DNA from: Metaphire vulgaris | Lineage: Eukaryota > Annelida > Clitellata > Crassiclitellata > Megascolecidae | Direction of reading: 5' to 3' | DNA length: 64,000 nucleotides | NCBI GenBank assembly: GCA_018105865.1 | Contig: CM030865.1 | Coordinates: 1,350,216-1,414,215, forward strand | In this document: piece after piece, positions 25,541-36,075 of the stretch | Layout: each line of letters begins with the position of its first letter | Numbering within the stretch: the first letter of the stretch is position 1 | Notes under the pieces: generated by a model | Told to the model about the DNA's origin: nothing | Database searches by the model: none | What the model saw: the letters and a program-made list of their open reading frames with translations, nothing else | Made by a program: the position numbers and the translations under genes

Positions 25541-26971
25541 CATTCCCTCTATCTCCTCTCGTCCTGCTCAGTGTCTGGCTGTTTGGCTGTACCGGCGAGT
25601 GGCTTCCGTTGACCGCCTGTGTTTAGAAGTGCGTTCCCATCTTCTGACGCTGGATTAGCACAGAAGAAGATTCATAACAGTCCCATAATCCACGGCATAA
25701 ATTATTGTAGCGCTCTATTTATTTCACACAGGAAGTTCCACACAGGCGCTACATAAATCTCCAGCTAAGACTGAATCTGCTGTGTCTTCATCTGCATGTC
25801 TCTGTCCTTGTCTGTCTATCTGTCTGTCCTTCTGACACACACACAGATATATATATATATATATATAATGTATTTGAATTTTTGAGGGATTTCTTGTTTT
25901 TTGCGATGTCTTCTTTTGGTTTTAATTGAACTGCGATTTCGTGAAATTGAAACGACGAATTATGCTTTTGGAAAAAAACACAGAAAAACATAGCTCTGCC
26001 CTTTTACTCATTCGTCGGATCTTTACAGAAACGATTCTACCATAAAAATTGAGTCTGTTTTCTCGGTTCTTAGAAAATTCTTCTCTCCCTTCTCTCATCT
26101 TCCCCCCCCCCAAAAAAAAAACCTTTTCACTTCCTCACACTCCGGATCAATACAGATTCAACGATCCGATGTTTCGGTGGGAAATCTAGCAACATAGCCG
26201 AACAACTCTGCGTTTTTTTCGAAAACAACGCACACGAGTTAATCTAGTCATAAACTGAAACAAGTCATTGGCGATATTTCCAGACGGGCGGAGTCAATTT
26301 ACCGCGCTCGCTTTTATAGCGCATATCGTTACGGTAATCACTATCGATCTGAAGGAGGCGCTACATAAATAAATGATTTGTCACATATATTGCGTCTTGG
26401 AGGAGCAAATTTTCTTGGTTAAAATATCTCGACTGCCTATCCCGAGAATACTCGTCCATCTTACATTACGTTAGGTAAGTAAGTAGGTCTAAGTAAGTAA
26501 ATAAAATCTATAGTTAATTTCTATAGCGCTTTAAAAACCAGCACCGAAGAAGTAGCTCGTTATTCCTAGGCGCTTACGTTACGAACAAATAGACCGGATA
26601 TCCAACAAAGAACTATAACAAGCACAGCAGAGAGAAAAATGCCATCACAACCACTACCGCTACCCGTCTTTCTCCTCCCTCTTTCTCTCCCCTCTTCCTC
26701 CTTCTTCTTCTCCCTCCTTCCTTTCCTTCCTCTGTTACTACTGGATGTCAATAGATCTGTAAAGATCTGACGCGAAGACTGGTGCCCTGCTGCACGACTG
26801 GCAAACGAGGACGCGTCTTTCCGCTGGTTCCCCGGTCCCGATCGGTGTCAATCTCGCTGCTCGTTTCCTGGCGACAGTATCGTAACCATGGCAACGGTTG
26901 CCCTGGCGACGACGGAAGAACATCTAGAATTAACGATCGCATCGAATTTTAATTTTTTTTCTTTCGAAGTT

Positions 26972-27100
26972 TTGTCTGTCTGTCTGTCTGCCTGTCTGTC
27001 TGTATCTATCTGTCTGTCTGTATCTGTCTGTCTGTATCTGTCTGTCTGTTTGTATGTCTGTCTGTCTGTGTCTGTATATGTCTGTCTGATAGCTGTTAAG
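26972..27100. repeat. (TGTC)n microsatellite
   Basis: Imperfect TGTC with TATC variants, ending about 40 bp before the second Ig exon. Its pyrimidine-rich strand adjoins the splice acceptor. Confidence 0.9.
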
Positions 27101-27132
27101 ATCTGTTTTGTTTTTCGTTTTTGCTTCGAAAG

Positions 27133-27228
27133 ACGTCACTCACACGGACAACGGAAACTACACCTGCGAAGTTCGCGCACCGGAAGCGGTCATTCTCGGT
27201 CACGTGACGCATCACGTGTTCGTCAGAG
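27133..27228 (+). CDS. Ig-superfamily protein, exon for first Ig domain (3' part)
   Basis: A 96-bp exon between acceptor TTTTTGCTTCGAAAG and donor CGTCAGAG|GTCATT, phase 1 at both ends. Joined to the exon ending at 23359 it restores a GAC codon and reads ISDVTHTDNGNYTCEVRAP, the D-x-G-x-Y-x-C signature that closes an Ig domain and supplies the second disulphide cysteine. The remaining residues (LGHVTHHVFVR) form the last strand and linker. The match of reading phase and motif across a 3.8-kb intron is the best evidence that both exons are real. The donor (GTCATT) is weaker than consensus. Confidence 0.88.
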
Positions 27229-27293
27229 GTCATTTATTAGACGTCTTTGCTTTGCCCCAAGAAATAATTAATTAAGATAATAATGACCAAACG

Positions 27294-27385
27294 AATGATG
27301 ATGATGATGACGACGATGATGATTATAATGATGATGGTGATGATTATGACGATTATGGTTGTGATGCTGCTGCTGATGATGGTGG

Positions 27386-27423
<38 letters not shown>

Positions 27424-27470
27424 ATGGTTGTGATGCTGCTGCTGCTGCTGCTGATGATGATGATGAGGAT
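27294..27470. repeat. (ATG)n microsatellite in Ig-gene intron
   Basis: ATG/TGA/CTG triplets occupy most of the 255-bp intron between two Ig exons. An open Met-rich frame here is a repeat artefact. Confidence 0.93.
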
Positions 27471-27483
27471 GATTTCATTCCAG

Positions 27484-27948
27484 CGTCCGTTAGAAACGTC
27501 TCCATTCTCCTAGAAGACTCCAACCTGTCATCCGCCGATCCTCTCCTCTCATCCTCCCGGACCGTAACCGGACGACCCGCTTCCGCTTCCGGTTTCTCCC
27601 ACGCCCGCTCCTCCTCCTCCTCCTCCTCCTCCTCCTCCACCGCCGCGCGTTCGTCGGTCCATCTGACCGAGGGTCGACCGTCGACCCTCGGGTGCGTCTG
27701 CCTCGGCGGCTACCCGCCTCCGTCCGTCGCCGTCTGGGTCGGTCGACGGGACGTCTCGGCCGACTGCGCGTTCCGCAACTGGGCCGTCCTGTCCGGTGCG
27801 AAAGGCCTGCGGACGATGGACTATCGCACCGAGCGCCGTACGGCCCGGTTCGTGGCCCGCGCCGAAGACGACGACTCGGTCGTCAAGTGCGTGGCCCAGG
27901 TCCCGGGACTCGACCCGACGGTCGTGACCATCCGACTGTACGTCCACT
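27484..27948 (+). CDS. Ig-superfamily protein, exon for second Ig domain
   Basis: A 465-bp exon between acceptor GATTTCATTCCAG and donor CGTCCACT|GTGAGT, phase 1 to phase 1, encoding 154 full codons. The first 60 residues are a Ser/Ala-rich linker with N-glycosylation sequons (NVS, NLS) and a run of ten serines encoded by a pure TCC repeat (27610-27639). The Ig domain follows: RPSTLGCVCLGGYPPPSVAV with the first cysteine, the tryptophan in VWVGR, and DDSVVKCVAQ with the second. It is GC-rich and CpG-rich compared with the introns. The linker before the domain is longer than usual. This exon alone codes a complete Ig domain, unlike domains 1 and 3, which are each split. Confidence 0.87.
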
Positions 27949-27966
27949 GTGAGTATTAATTAACTG

Positions 27967-28180
27967 CACGTGGCGCTATAGAAGTTAGAAGCGTCGGCGG
28001 CGCTATAGGATCTAAAGGAAGCGAGATTTTATTGCAGCCAACCGAGGCGCTATAGAAGCTCAAGAAAACGCTGACCAAGCGATATTCTATAGCCGTCCGG
28101 TGCAGAAGAGGCGCCCAACTGACAAATACCCCCGGTGGAGCCCCACTGCGTCCGGTGCAGAAGAGGCGCTATACAAATAT
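27967..28180. repeat. cluster of GGCGCTATAGAAG motifs
   Basis: Four copies of GCGCTATAG or GCGCTATAC within about 200 bp of intron (27970, 28000, 28043, 28155), plus CCGTCCGGTGCAGAAGAGGC-type repeats at about 28092 and 28147. Confidence 0.7.
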
Positions 28181-28487
28181 TCTGTTACATTACGTTACGT
28201 TCGCAGATATATTTTTAAACCTTATTGTTCTTTTGCGGCTGTATAGATATTATTTTTATCTGAAAATAAAATAGCCAAAATAGAAATAAGATATAAACTT
28301 TTAAATAAGATAAAATGAAAATAAAGTTGGGTCGCACTCGGTGCAGAATTATATCGGATGGCTGGTGCTTCTCTGCATTATGGCCGTGGCGCTATAGAAG
28401 TTTCAGATCAGATTAGACCACCCCTTTACTAAAAAAAATAATGGTAGCACTTTACGGTTCCTGCAATATTCAGAAACCGTCGGCAGA

Positions 28488-28518
28488 GAGGTCAGGTCAG
28501 GTCAGGTCATGACCTCAT
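28488..28518 (+). promoter_or_regulatory. AGGTC repeats resembling nuclear-receptor half-sites
   Basis: Four AGGTC units in tandem run into TCATGACCTCATGAC, giving direct and inverted AGGTCA half-sites. Regulatory use is only inferred; it may simply be a 5-bp microsatellite. Confidence 0.3.
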
Positions 28519-28767
28519 GACTCTTGGGTCAAGCGACCTTCCGTCATAACAAAAAAATAGCAACCCAATCCGTGGGGAAAAACAACTTACCCACCGCCCT
28601 GATTGTGCGACGACTCTTGCTTTGTCTTCGAAAAAAAAGGAACTTTCGTATCGCCGATATCGTGGCGCTAAATAAATTATGAGACGACGACGATAGTTGA
28701 AAGGGAGGGAGGTTGGGAGCCCACTCGAGGGTGCCCCCAACGGCCTCCCCCAAAGGCCCCCTTGAAG

Positions 28768-28787
28768 CCCTCTTCTCTCTCTCTCTC

Positions 28788-28823
<36 letters not shown>

Positions 28824-28824
28824 T

Positions 28825-28882
<58 letters not shown>
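28768..28882. repeat. (CT)n microsatellite
   Basis: CT array with a few interruptions, in the 3-kb intron between the second and third Ig domains. Confidence 0.95.
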
Positions 28883-28886
<4 letters not shown>

Positions 28887-29080
28887 CGACCAAAGGATCC
28901 CATAAAGTGGGATCGGAGTCGGTAGCGAAATCGGTCATTTATGTAGCGCCAGAGTGACAGTTGCTACGGAATTCTTGTTTCTGGTTCTTTGCAGTTTGGA
29001 CGCCGTATCTTCCCTTTTATCGTCCGGTGCTGATAAATAAGCAATGACCGACAGATAGGCGATAGATTAGTTTAACCAAA

Positions 29081-29240
29081 TTCTGCTTCTGTAGCGCCTG
29101 GTCTCAGGGCCCAATAATTAATTCTGCTTCTATAGCGCCAGCTCTCAGAGACCCGGAAATTGATTCTGCTTCTATAGCGCCTGGTCTCATGGCCCAATAA
29201 TTAATTCTGCTTCTATAGCGCCATATCTCAGAGGACAGTG
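29081..29240. repeat. 41-bp minisatellite carrying TATAGCGCC
   Basis: Four units, starting at 29081, 29122, 29164 and 29205, each beginning TTCTGCTTCTATAGCGCC (the first has GTAGCGCC) and followed by CTCAGGGCCCAATAATTAA or variants. Spacing is 41-42 bp. Confidence 0.9.
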
Positions 29241-29719
29241 TTACTTGACTGCTGTATTAGATTATTTGAATACAAATAACTAAAATTATCAAACGTAGAC
29301 TGTAGGCTTAGCAGGATCTTTGCGAAAAAGTATATTCTAAAGCCCCATTGAATCTCCTGGAATTTCCACATTTCTAACCAGGCACTACTGGATTTGCAAA
29401 GTTCCTGGAGCAGGTCATCCTGAATTGGCTTTGAGAAAAGGAAAGAATTTCTTGGAATAGTTGTCACCAGTTTCCCTTTGTTTTCGATGGGATGATCATG
29501 GATGGATGGATGGATGTATGTATGAATGGATGGATGGGTGGATGGATGGAAGGAAATCCGAAGGGATTCCTTTCAGGTCGTCAAGTCGTAGATTATCGGA
29601 AGGATCAAATGACGTCATTCGAATAGCAGTCACGAGGCCGGAACCGGAAGTAGAAATCGCCGACTATAGGGCCAGGGCATAAATTGGTGTTGTCTTAGAG
29701 AAGGATGGAAAGGATAAGG

Positions 29720-29896
29720 CTGGGAAAGAGTAGTAGTAGTAGTAGTCTGTCTAGTAGTAGTCTGTAGTAGTAGTAGTAGTAGTAGTAGGAGGAGGAGGAG
29801 GAGGAGGAGGAGGAGGAGGAGGAGGAGGAGGAGACATTTGAAAGAGAGACAATGAACTTCAATCATCAAAAAAATTCTATTGGTCTCTCTCTCGTA

Positions 29897-29967
<71 letters not shown>

Positions 29968-30020
29968 TTCTCTCTTTCTCTACGATTCGTTTGTTCTTTC
30001 CTTTCTTCTTCTTCTTCTTA
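29720..30020. repeat. (TAG)n, (GGA)n, (TGTC)n and (CT)n arrays
   Basis: TAG and GGA arrays up to about 29832, TGTC and CT at 29898-29965, short TTC and TTAC runs near 30010. Intronic. Confidence 0.93.
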
Positions 30021-30329
30021 CTTACTTACTATTTATTGGAATCGCATTGCATTAGAGACCTGCGCACTTCTCTCCTGTTCTTTCTTTTATTCTATTTCCT
30101 GATCCCGGAGCTTCGCGTGACGTCATGGCAATAAGAGACTCGGCACCGTAAATGACTAGACCGGACGTCTTCCGTCCTATAGACGTCTGATGACGTCACG
30201 CCACTCATTCGCCGCTGCAGTCGTGTTGCCATGACTACGGAACATAGGAAGAATATATATATGCAACATTGTGTATATATATATGCATGCATTGTATATA
30301 TATATGCATATTTTCGTACTCATGTACAC

Positions 30330-30403
<74 letters not shown>

Positions 30404-30930
30404 TTAAGTCATTAAGATATGTGTTTGTTACAATGGTCACGTAATTAGGCATTATGGGAAAACATTGACCCAATCAAGGGCGTTCGAAGGGGTAAAAGGG
30501 GCGGAATTACACCCCGTGGAAAAATTGTGAAGTTATGAAGAACGCAAAATCACTAAATTATTAAAAAGTAACATATAGTAGACGTAAGTAAGTTAAAATA
30601 CTAATTTATATAAGAATCTTGGTATGAACACCCTTCTGGCGCTAAATAAATTATAATTAGTCCAATATATATTGACAGTCTACTTCTTGTTTCATTCGTC
30701 ACGTGACCCTGTTTTGCACCCCCCCTGGAAAAATTTCTGTGGACTCCCATGCAATTAATCAATCATTCATTCATTCAATCATTCAATCATTTAGTCAATC
30801 AATCAGTCAATCAATCAATCAATCAATCAACTTTGGCAATCAATCATTCATTCATTCATTCGTTAAATCATTCAATCATTCCTTCATTCACTCATTCAAT
30901 CAATCATTCAATCATTCAGTCATTCATTCC
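30330..30930. repeat. (TA)n and (AATC)/(ATTC)n arrays
   Basis: TA tracts at 30332-30400 and an imperfect ATTC/AATC satellite at 30752-30930, ending about 40 bp before the fourth Ig-gene exon. Confidence 0.92.
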
Positions 30931-30968
30931 TATCTCTTGAGTATCTCTGCATCTCTGTTATCTTTCAG

Positions 30969-31144
30969 ATTCTCCGAGGATCATCTGCTACTCGGCAGGT
31001 GCTCAGGTGGGCGACAGAAACGTCAGGTTACAGTGTGACGTCATGTCACGACCCCACTACACCGGTCTCACCTGGATCGTAGACTCCAACGGGACGGTCA
31101 TGAGGGAGCAGGAGTCGGTCCTCGACCATTGGACCATCGTCTCG
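30969..31144 (+). CDS. Ig-superfamily protein, exon for third Ig domain (5' part)
   Basis: A 176-bp exon after acceptor TCTGTTATCTTTCAG, entered in phase 1 and left in phase 0 at ATCGTCTCG|GTGGGC. Joined to the exon ending at 27948 it reads LYVHYSPRII, a typical inter-domain junction (cf. the YPPRI type). It then gives RNVRLQCDVM with the first cysteine and GLTWIVDSNG with the core tryptophan. It ends within the middle of the domain, which the exon at 32090 completes in frame. It contains TGACGTCA within its coding sequence at 31036. Confidence 0.87.
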
Positions 31145-31149
31145 GTGGG

Positions 31150-31320
31150 CGGGGCTACCTCATGAATATTCAGCGCCGTCGTATAGTCAATATTCATAAT
31201 AATTGGCGCCCGATTAGATTCTGCATATTCATGATCAGTCGTGAATATTCATCGTCGTCGTCTTCAGTATTCATAAATGGGCGGGGCACGATTAGGTTGT
31301 GAATATTCATGACCAGCGAC
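31150..31320. repeat. cluster of GAATATTCAT palindromes
   Basis: At least five TGAATATTCATGA-like sequences and a twice-repeated GGGCGGGGC box (31147, 31270) in about 170 bp immediately after an Ig exon. An imperfect tandem repeat. Confidence 0.65.
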
Positions 31321-31469
31321 GGACGCGATGACGTAATTTCTGCTTCTTTCGGCGGGTTCTATGCAATAAGTGAAATCACGTGAATTTATGTAGCGCTTTC
31401 GTAGATAATCATGCGAATTTATTCGTCTTCTTTTGTAATTTTTATACACCAGTGGTGCAAAGGTAGGAT

Positions 31470-31672
31470 ATACATCGCCTGTTTGGGGTCAAATAATGGA
31501 AAGCAAAACCCAATATTATGGAACTCCCTCCCTGAGGACATAACGAGGGAGCCCACCCCCGACCGAATCTTAGCGAAACTTAAGACGCGCCCTTTTAACA
31601 TTTCCTACTAAAGACTATTGTAAAGTGCTCTTGACTATGGCCTTCGCTACGCATATAGCGCTATATAAATTA
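31470..31672 (+). mobile_element. LINE 3' end remnant
   Basis: The + strand encodes NPILWNSLPEDITREPTP then ILAKLKTRPF before a stop at 31609. The LWNSLPEDI...L...L motif is the usual carboxyl end of non-LTR retrotransposon ORF2 proteins. About 60 bases later is AGCGCTATATAAATTATCAG, then an AAT array, the expected layout of a LINE 3' tail. Only the last 45 or so residues survive. Confidence 0.75.
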
Positions 31673-31677
31673 TCAGT

Positions 31678-31800
<123 letters not shown>

Positions 31801-31883
31801 TGGGGTATTTTGAATCTCCCCATGCGCTATTAAACTCGGAATTAGTCACGAGCACTACTAAGCCGAAGTCGTGGTTGTTAATA

Positions 31884-32078
31884 CAGTAGAACTTCGTTAT
31901 AGTACACCTATCAGGTCTGTAGAATTTAGCACGTTATAATTATATCTCCGAGGTACGCTATATCCAATAGCATCCAAATACAGTAGCGCCTCACACGGTG
32001 CCGTACATTGCAGTACGTTATATAACCGAATATGCGCTATACTTATATAACCGGGTTTGTTATAACGAAGCTCTACTA
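31884..32078. mobile_element. pogo/Tigger-like MITE, copy 1
   Basis: Starts CAGTAGAACTTCGTTATAG and ends TATAACGAAGCTCTACTA, flanked by TA on both sides. The CAGTAGAACCTCGTTATAACG-type end is characteristic of pogo-group Tc1/mariner elements. It ends 11 bases before the start of the exon at 32090, so the branch region of that intron lies within it. Confidence 0.8.
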
Positions 32079-32089
32079 TACCGTTTCAG

Positions 32090-32219
32090 GAGCGCCATGA
32101 CGGTGTGGTGATAGCGGAACTGTACATCCGCCGGATCAAACCGGAGCACTTCCGGAAATACACCCTGGTGGTCGATAATGGAGTCGCTTCCGCCTCCAAG
32201 ATGGTTGAACTTCAGCAGA
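32090..32219 (+). CDS. Ig-superfamily protein, exon for third Ig domain (3' part)
   Basis: A 130-bp exon after acceptor TACCGTTTCAG, phase 0 at the start and phase 1 at the end (CAGCAGA|GTGAGC), encoding 43 codons. It supplies VIAELYIRRIKPEHFRKYTL and then VVDNGVASASKMVELQQ, the E, F and G strands of the third Ig domain. The position that normally holds the second disulphide cysteine (Y-x-C) is leucine (KYTL), so this domain should lack the conserved disulphide. Downstream the gene should continue with a membrane anchor or further domains; I could not place that exon with confidence. Confidence 0.83.
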
Positions 32220-32255
32220 GTGAGCGCCACGACCATAGACTTTTATTATCACTAG

Positions 32256-32430
32256 ATGGGGCGTATATAGTGACGGTAAAATATCTCGGTATATACAGTA
32301 TGCCCCCCTCCAAAAAAATCAGTCTACCTTAAAGTTTTCTATGTGGCTTGTATGTGGTTTTATGTGGTTTATGTGGTTTATAGTTAACATTTATACCCCC
32401 GCCCCCAATCAAATTCCTGGCTACGCCCTG
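32256..32430. mobile_element. hAT-like element, family C, copy 3
   Basis: Begins near GGGGCGTATATAG and ends CAATCAAATTCCTGGCTACGCCCTG. It shares GGTAGACTGATTTT (in reverse) and the CCCCCAATCAAATTC tail with the copies at 5894 and 17575. Confidence 0.5.
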
Positions 32431-32617
32431 ATCGCTAAATGGCGCATGGCTATGGTAAAATCAGTCGAAAGTCGAAGCAAGTTTTCCGCCATTTTACACT
32501 CACCGTTGTCATGGTAACGGTTGTCTAGACGTCTAAAGAGCGAGGATATCATCCATCCATGACACACAGAACATGTAAATTGGCGGAAAACTCGCTTCCT
32601 TTTCAGATATCGTAGAC

Positions 32618-32777
32618 TAGTTCATTCATTCATTCATTCATTCATTCATTCATTCATTCATTCATCCATTCATTCATTCATTCATTCATTCATTCATCCA
32701 TCCATCCATCCATTCATTCATTCATTCATTCATTCGTTCGTTCATTCATTCATTCTTTCGTTCATTCATTCATTCAT
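32618..32777. repeat. (ATTC)n microsatellite
   Basis: About 160 bp of ATTC with a few ATCC units. Confidence 0.96.
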
Positions 32778-32819
32778 GGATTATCTGAAATTTAGCGTTG
32801 TTATAACTATGGAATCCAG

Positions 32820-33052
32820 GCCTGGGTTCGCCCTCGCTGCATCTCGCTTCGCCCTTTCGTTGCAGGGCTTCGTTCGACCTCCGAGCGACCTCAGCTGGAC
32901 GCCACCGCCCCAGGCGGAGGAGGAGGAGGAGGAGGAGGGGGATCCGGAGGGGGGCACGAGGGCCACGGATCGAAGACACACCCTCTGATACAGACCCTCG
33001 ACAACGACAAACACCTGTTATCGTCTGGTTCTCCATCATTGCATCATCATCG

Positions 33053-33093
<41 letters not shown>

Positions 33094-33095
33094 GA
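32820..33095 (+). other. unresolved 3' region of the Ig gene, including a (CAT)n array
   Basis: Two acceptors can continue the Ig gene in frame: GAATCCAG at 32819 and CTTTCGTTGCAG at 32865. The second opens a Gly-rich frame with a poly-His tract encoded by the CAT array at 33040-33093; the first opens a frame with PVIVWFSIIA before poly-Ser. Neither gives a normal 20-residue membrane span or a clear stop. I cannot decide the true structure. Confidence 0.3.
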
Positions 33096-33169
33096 CATCG
33101 ACTTAGCCTTAATACAGTTCGGCTTCTCTGGCGCCAAACTGTCAACCAACCTGCTTGCATCATGACGTC

Positions 33170-33222
33170 ATGCTTCTGCTGCTGTTACTCGTGTTGCTGT
33201 CGCCGATTTCGGACCGATGCAG
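33170..33222 (+). CDS. candidate signal-peptide exon of a small secreted protein
   Basis: From ATG at 33170 the frame reads MLLLLLLVLLSPISDRC, then splits a codon (phase 2) at the good donor GATGCAG|GTGATT. The Met, Leu-rich core and small residues have the form of a secretion signal. The phase matches the exon at 33765. The alternative is that these leucines are the membrane span of the upstream Ig protein, read through an acceptor at 33117 (TTAATACAG). The hydrophobic stretch is only about 12-14 residues, short for a membrane span. Confidence 0.35.
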
Positions 33223-33437
33223 GTGATTCGAGAAATCCGCAGTCCCGGGTACACGCACACACACGCACCACGCACACACGTACAAACACGCTGACACTTT
33301 CAGAGTTCAAAGGTCAGAGGAGGTCAGGGACATTTGCAAATTTTAGGTCATTCAGTCTCCATTAACACGAACCTAGAACGTTAAGAGAATTACAAGGTTA
33401 CAATAACTACAGTACAATAACTACATTACAATAACTA

Positions 33438-33625
33438 CAGTAGAACCTCGTTATGACGGACTCGGTTATAACGCATATTCGCTTATAACGCACCGCAGTG
33501 TACTGCCCCATGTGATGCTCTACCCAGTCTACCGTATTGGATGGTACTGGATATAACGTACCTCGGATCATATAACGTACTAAATTCTACAGGCACGCTA
33601 AGTACGTTATAACGAAGTTCTATTG
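33438..33625. mobile_element. pogo/Tigger-like MITE, copy 2
   Basis: 188 bp from CAGTAGAACCTCGTTATGAC to AACGAAGTTCTATTG, with TA on both sides. Interior similar to copy 1 (GTACGTTATA, TATAACGCA). It lies in the putative intron between 33222 and 33765. Confidence 0.85.
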
Positions 33626-33764
33626 TAGTGCATGGGTCTATCATTTGGAGGTCCCATTTTGAGCAGAGGCCCGGGTCAGGGGGCCCATCTGCCCCATGTT
33701 TGTCAGGGCCGGTCCACACAAGAGATTTTGGCCTAACTATATAGCGCCGTATTGTTCGTTCCAG

Positions 33765-33945
33765 CCTTACTTCCGGCGTATATGTGTCACGTGACGATGC
33801 TGCCGAGAAAAGCGGTGAATATAACATCCGCTACTATGAAGACTGCGTTGGCGTATCCTCGGGGTCCACGGGGCCGGTCCCCCACCCCCACTATTCCGGC
33901 TGGGACCGACGGTATTGGAATTTGGCTATACAAGAAACCCGTTGA
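33765..33945 (+). CDS. candidate terminal exon, tyrosine-rich, function unknown
   Basis: After acceptor TATTGTTCGTTCCAG, entry in phase 2 gives about 59 residues and a TGA at 33943-33945. The peptide is of ordinary composition: SGVYVSRDDAAEKSGEYNIR, then YYEDC, then HYSGWDRRYWNLAIQETR at the end. It is rich in Tyr, Trp, Asp and Gly. Joined to 33170-33222 it would make a secreted protein of about 77 residues with one mature-region cysteine pair (RC near the signal, DC in the body). It could instead be the cytoplasmic tail of the Ig protein. A second frame in this exon is also open to 33970, so the reading is not certain. Confidence 0.35.
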
Positions 33946-33989
33946 AAATTTGAGGAGTAGGTCGCGATGAATACGCGAAAAATTCCTTC

Positions 33990-35150
33990 TTGGCTACCTT
34001 AATTTTGCTCGTCGAAGAATCTTCTACTCGAAAATGGCGATCTGCAACTCTCCCCTCCCCATTCAAAATCCCTGGCTGCGCCACTGATGGATCTTAATAC
34101 GAAGAAGTTGGTACATTGTCGATTGCAATAACAGGCAGAATCTATGTGTTGAAGAAATTCGAATCAGTGCTATAAAAAGCTAGATTGGACAAGAGTCACA
34201 TTTGCGAAATTGCTGAATAGTGGACTATACGCTCCAGTCTAGGCATTTACGATACCAACTCTTTTGGCCACAAGTGGAATTGGTTCTTATTATATCTGAA
34301 TCTTGATTTTCTGACAAGCGGGCTGATTCTGGCGTGGTTTATAATTCTATGCTGGATTTCGACAAGAAATCAGGGCGTACCCAGGGTATTTGGCACCCAG
34401 GGCAGGCATGAGGGGGTCAACAATTAAATTAACAAGTTAAGAAATTTTTATTTAGCAAATCATGACATTTTATTGACGCAAGATTGAAACTACAGATGAA
34501 CTTTCTTGCTTTTACTGATGCGAACTTGTTCCTGATCACGTGATCTCAGTTTCCTCTCTTTCTACGTTGAGTAGAGAGCATGATCACAGAGTTTTTGGCA
34601 ACCCACTTCAAGTGGCACCCATGGGGGGCATATGCCCCAACTGCCCTACTCTTGGTACGCCATTGAACTACAGTAAATGAATTTTCTGAATAAGAAGTTA
34701 AACGACTTCTTGCTTGCATTTTACTGTACAGGATTTGTGAAACTTGAATCAGAAAATATTACATTATTGTGTATTTCTCGTCAAACTTATCGCTGAATAT
34801 TAAATATTAATCATTAATTAATAATTATTATTAATTTGCTTAAATTATTCTAATTAATTTAATTTGCAATTTTGCATCAAATTCTACACAGCGGACAAAA
34901 AATGAACAACGCGGCGAAAATTGTCATAATAATAATGCACAAGAGCCTAAAAGTAAATAAGATATAATAATATATTAAAATTAATATATAACAAAATAAA
35001 TATAATATCATTAAAAATATCTATTAGGCATGACGTCATAGCGTCCAGTTCTGACGTCATATATCATAATTGTATCGGTTTTATTTTCGCTGGTCAACTG
35101 CATTGCCAAAAAGTGTTATTTTCAATCTTATAACATAATTATGAAGAGTT
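33990..35150. other. AT-rich DNA, no gene; possible hAT-like element at 34371-34665
   Basis: 34371-34665 begins CAGGGCGTACCCAGGGT and ends CTTGGTACGCCATTG, an imperfect inverted pair without a clear target duplication. The rest is AT-rich with TGACGTCA at 35031 and 35052 and shows no coding frame. Confidence 0.4.
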
Positions 35151-35157
35151 TTCTTTA

Positions 35158-35246
35158 ATCATCTTCGTCATCGTCGTCATCATCAACATAGTAATCATCA
35201 TCATCGTGAGTTTCTACTTGATAATACAGTACATACGTCGTCGTCG

Positions 35247-35278
<32 letters not shown>

Positions 35279-35330
35279 TCTTATTATCATCTTTGTGAGG
35301 AATTTGTCGTCGTCGTCGTCGTCGTTATAA
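35158..35330. repeat. (CAT)n and (CGT)n arrays
   Basis: Mixed ATC/CGT triplets in several short arrays, ending in CGTCGTCGTCGTCGTCG. Confidence 0.9.
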
Positions 35331-35802
35331 TTGTCGCCCATCGGCTTTGTCTGCGCATGCGCAGAGGTTTATTTATCCAGTCCCGACTTCCGGTTAGAAT
35401 AACCTCTTCCTTCCGGTTTCCGTTCCGACGAGAGGAAGACCGGAAGAATACAGAGAAGACCACCATTCACACATCTAGGCAATTACTTACTTACTTACCT
35501 ACTACTTCTGCAGCGGATCAAATGATTCACGCGCTACATAAATAAAGACCGAGCAGCCTCGTTATCGTTCTCTTTCGAGTTCGAGGCTGCAAAGAGGTCA
35601 CGTGTTCACGCTACGCTGGATTCTCGTTCAAAGCGAGGCGTCATTAGACGCAATCGAGAAGTAAAGGCGCCACATAAATGAACGGATTGGACGGGATAAT
35701 ATACAATCACAGGATATTTGGGATTTGATCAGCGTTCAACGAAATCCTACAAACTGCTGGAAATTATCCAAAAAATTCAATAATGGAATCAACATTCTCA
35801 CC

Positions 35803-35998
35803 TGTCTGTCTGTCTGTGTGTCTGTATGTATGTATGTATGTATGTCCGCCTCTGTCTGTCTCTGTCTCTCTCTGTCTCTCTCTTTCTCTCTCTCTCTCTC
35901 TGTCTCTCTCTGTCTGTCTGTCTGTCTCTGTCTCTGTCTCTGTCTCTGTCTCTGTCTCTGTCTCTCTCTCTGTCTCTCTCTGTCTCTCTGTCTCTCTG

Positions 35999-36071
<73 letters not shown>
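35803..36071. repeat. (TGTC)n, (TATG)n, (CT)n compound array
   Basis: TGTC, TATG, TGTCTC and CT arrays lie about 100 bp beyond the 3' end of the ankyrin gene. Followed by AGGCGATATATAAATTC, a variant of the dispersed tail motif. Confidence 0.95.
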
Positions 36072-36075
<4 letters not shown>

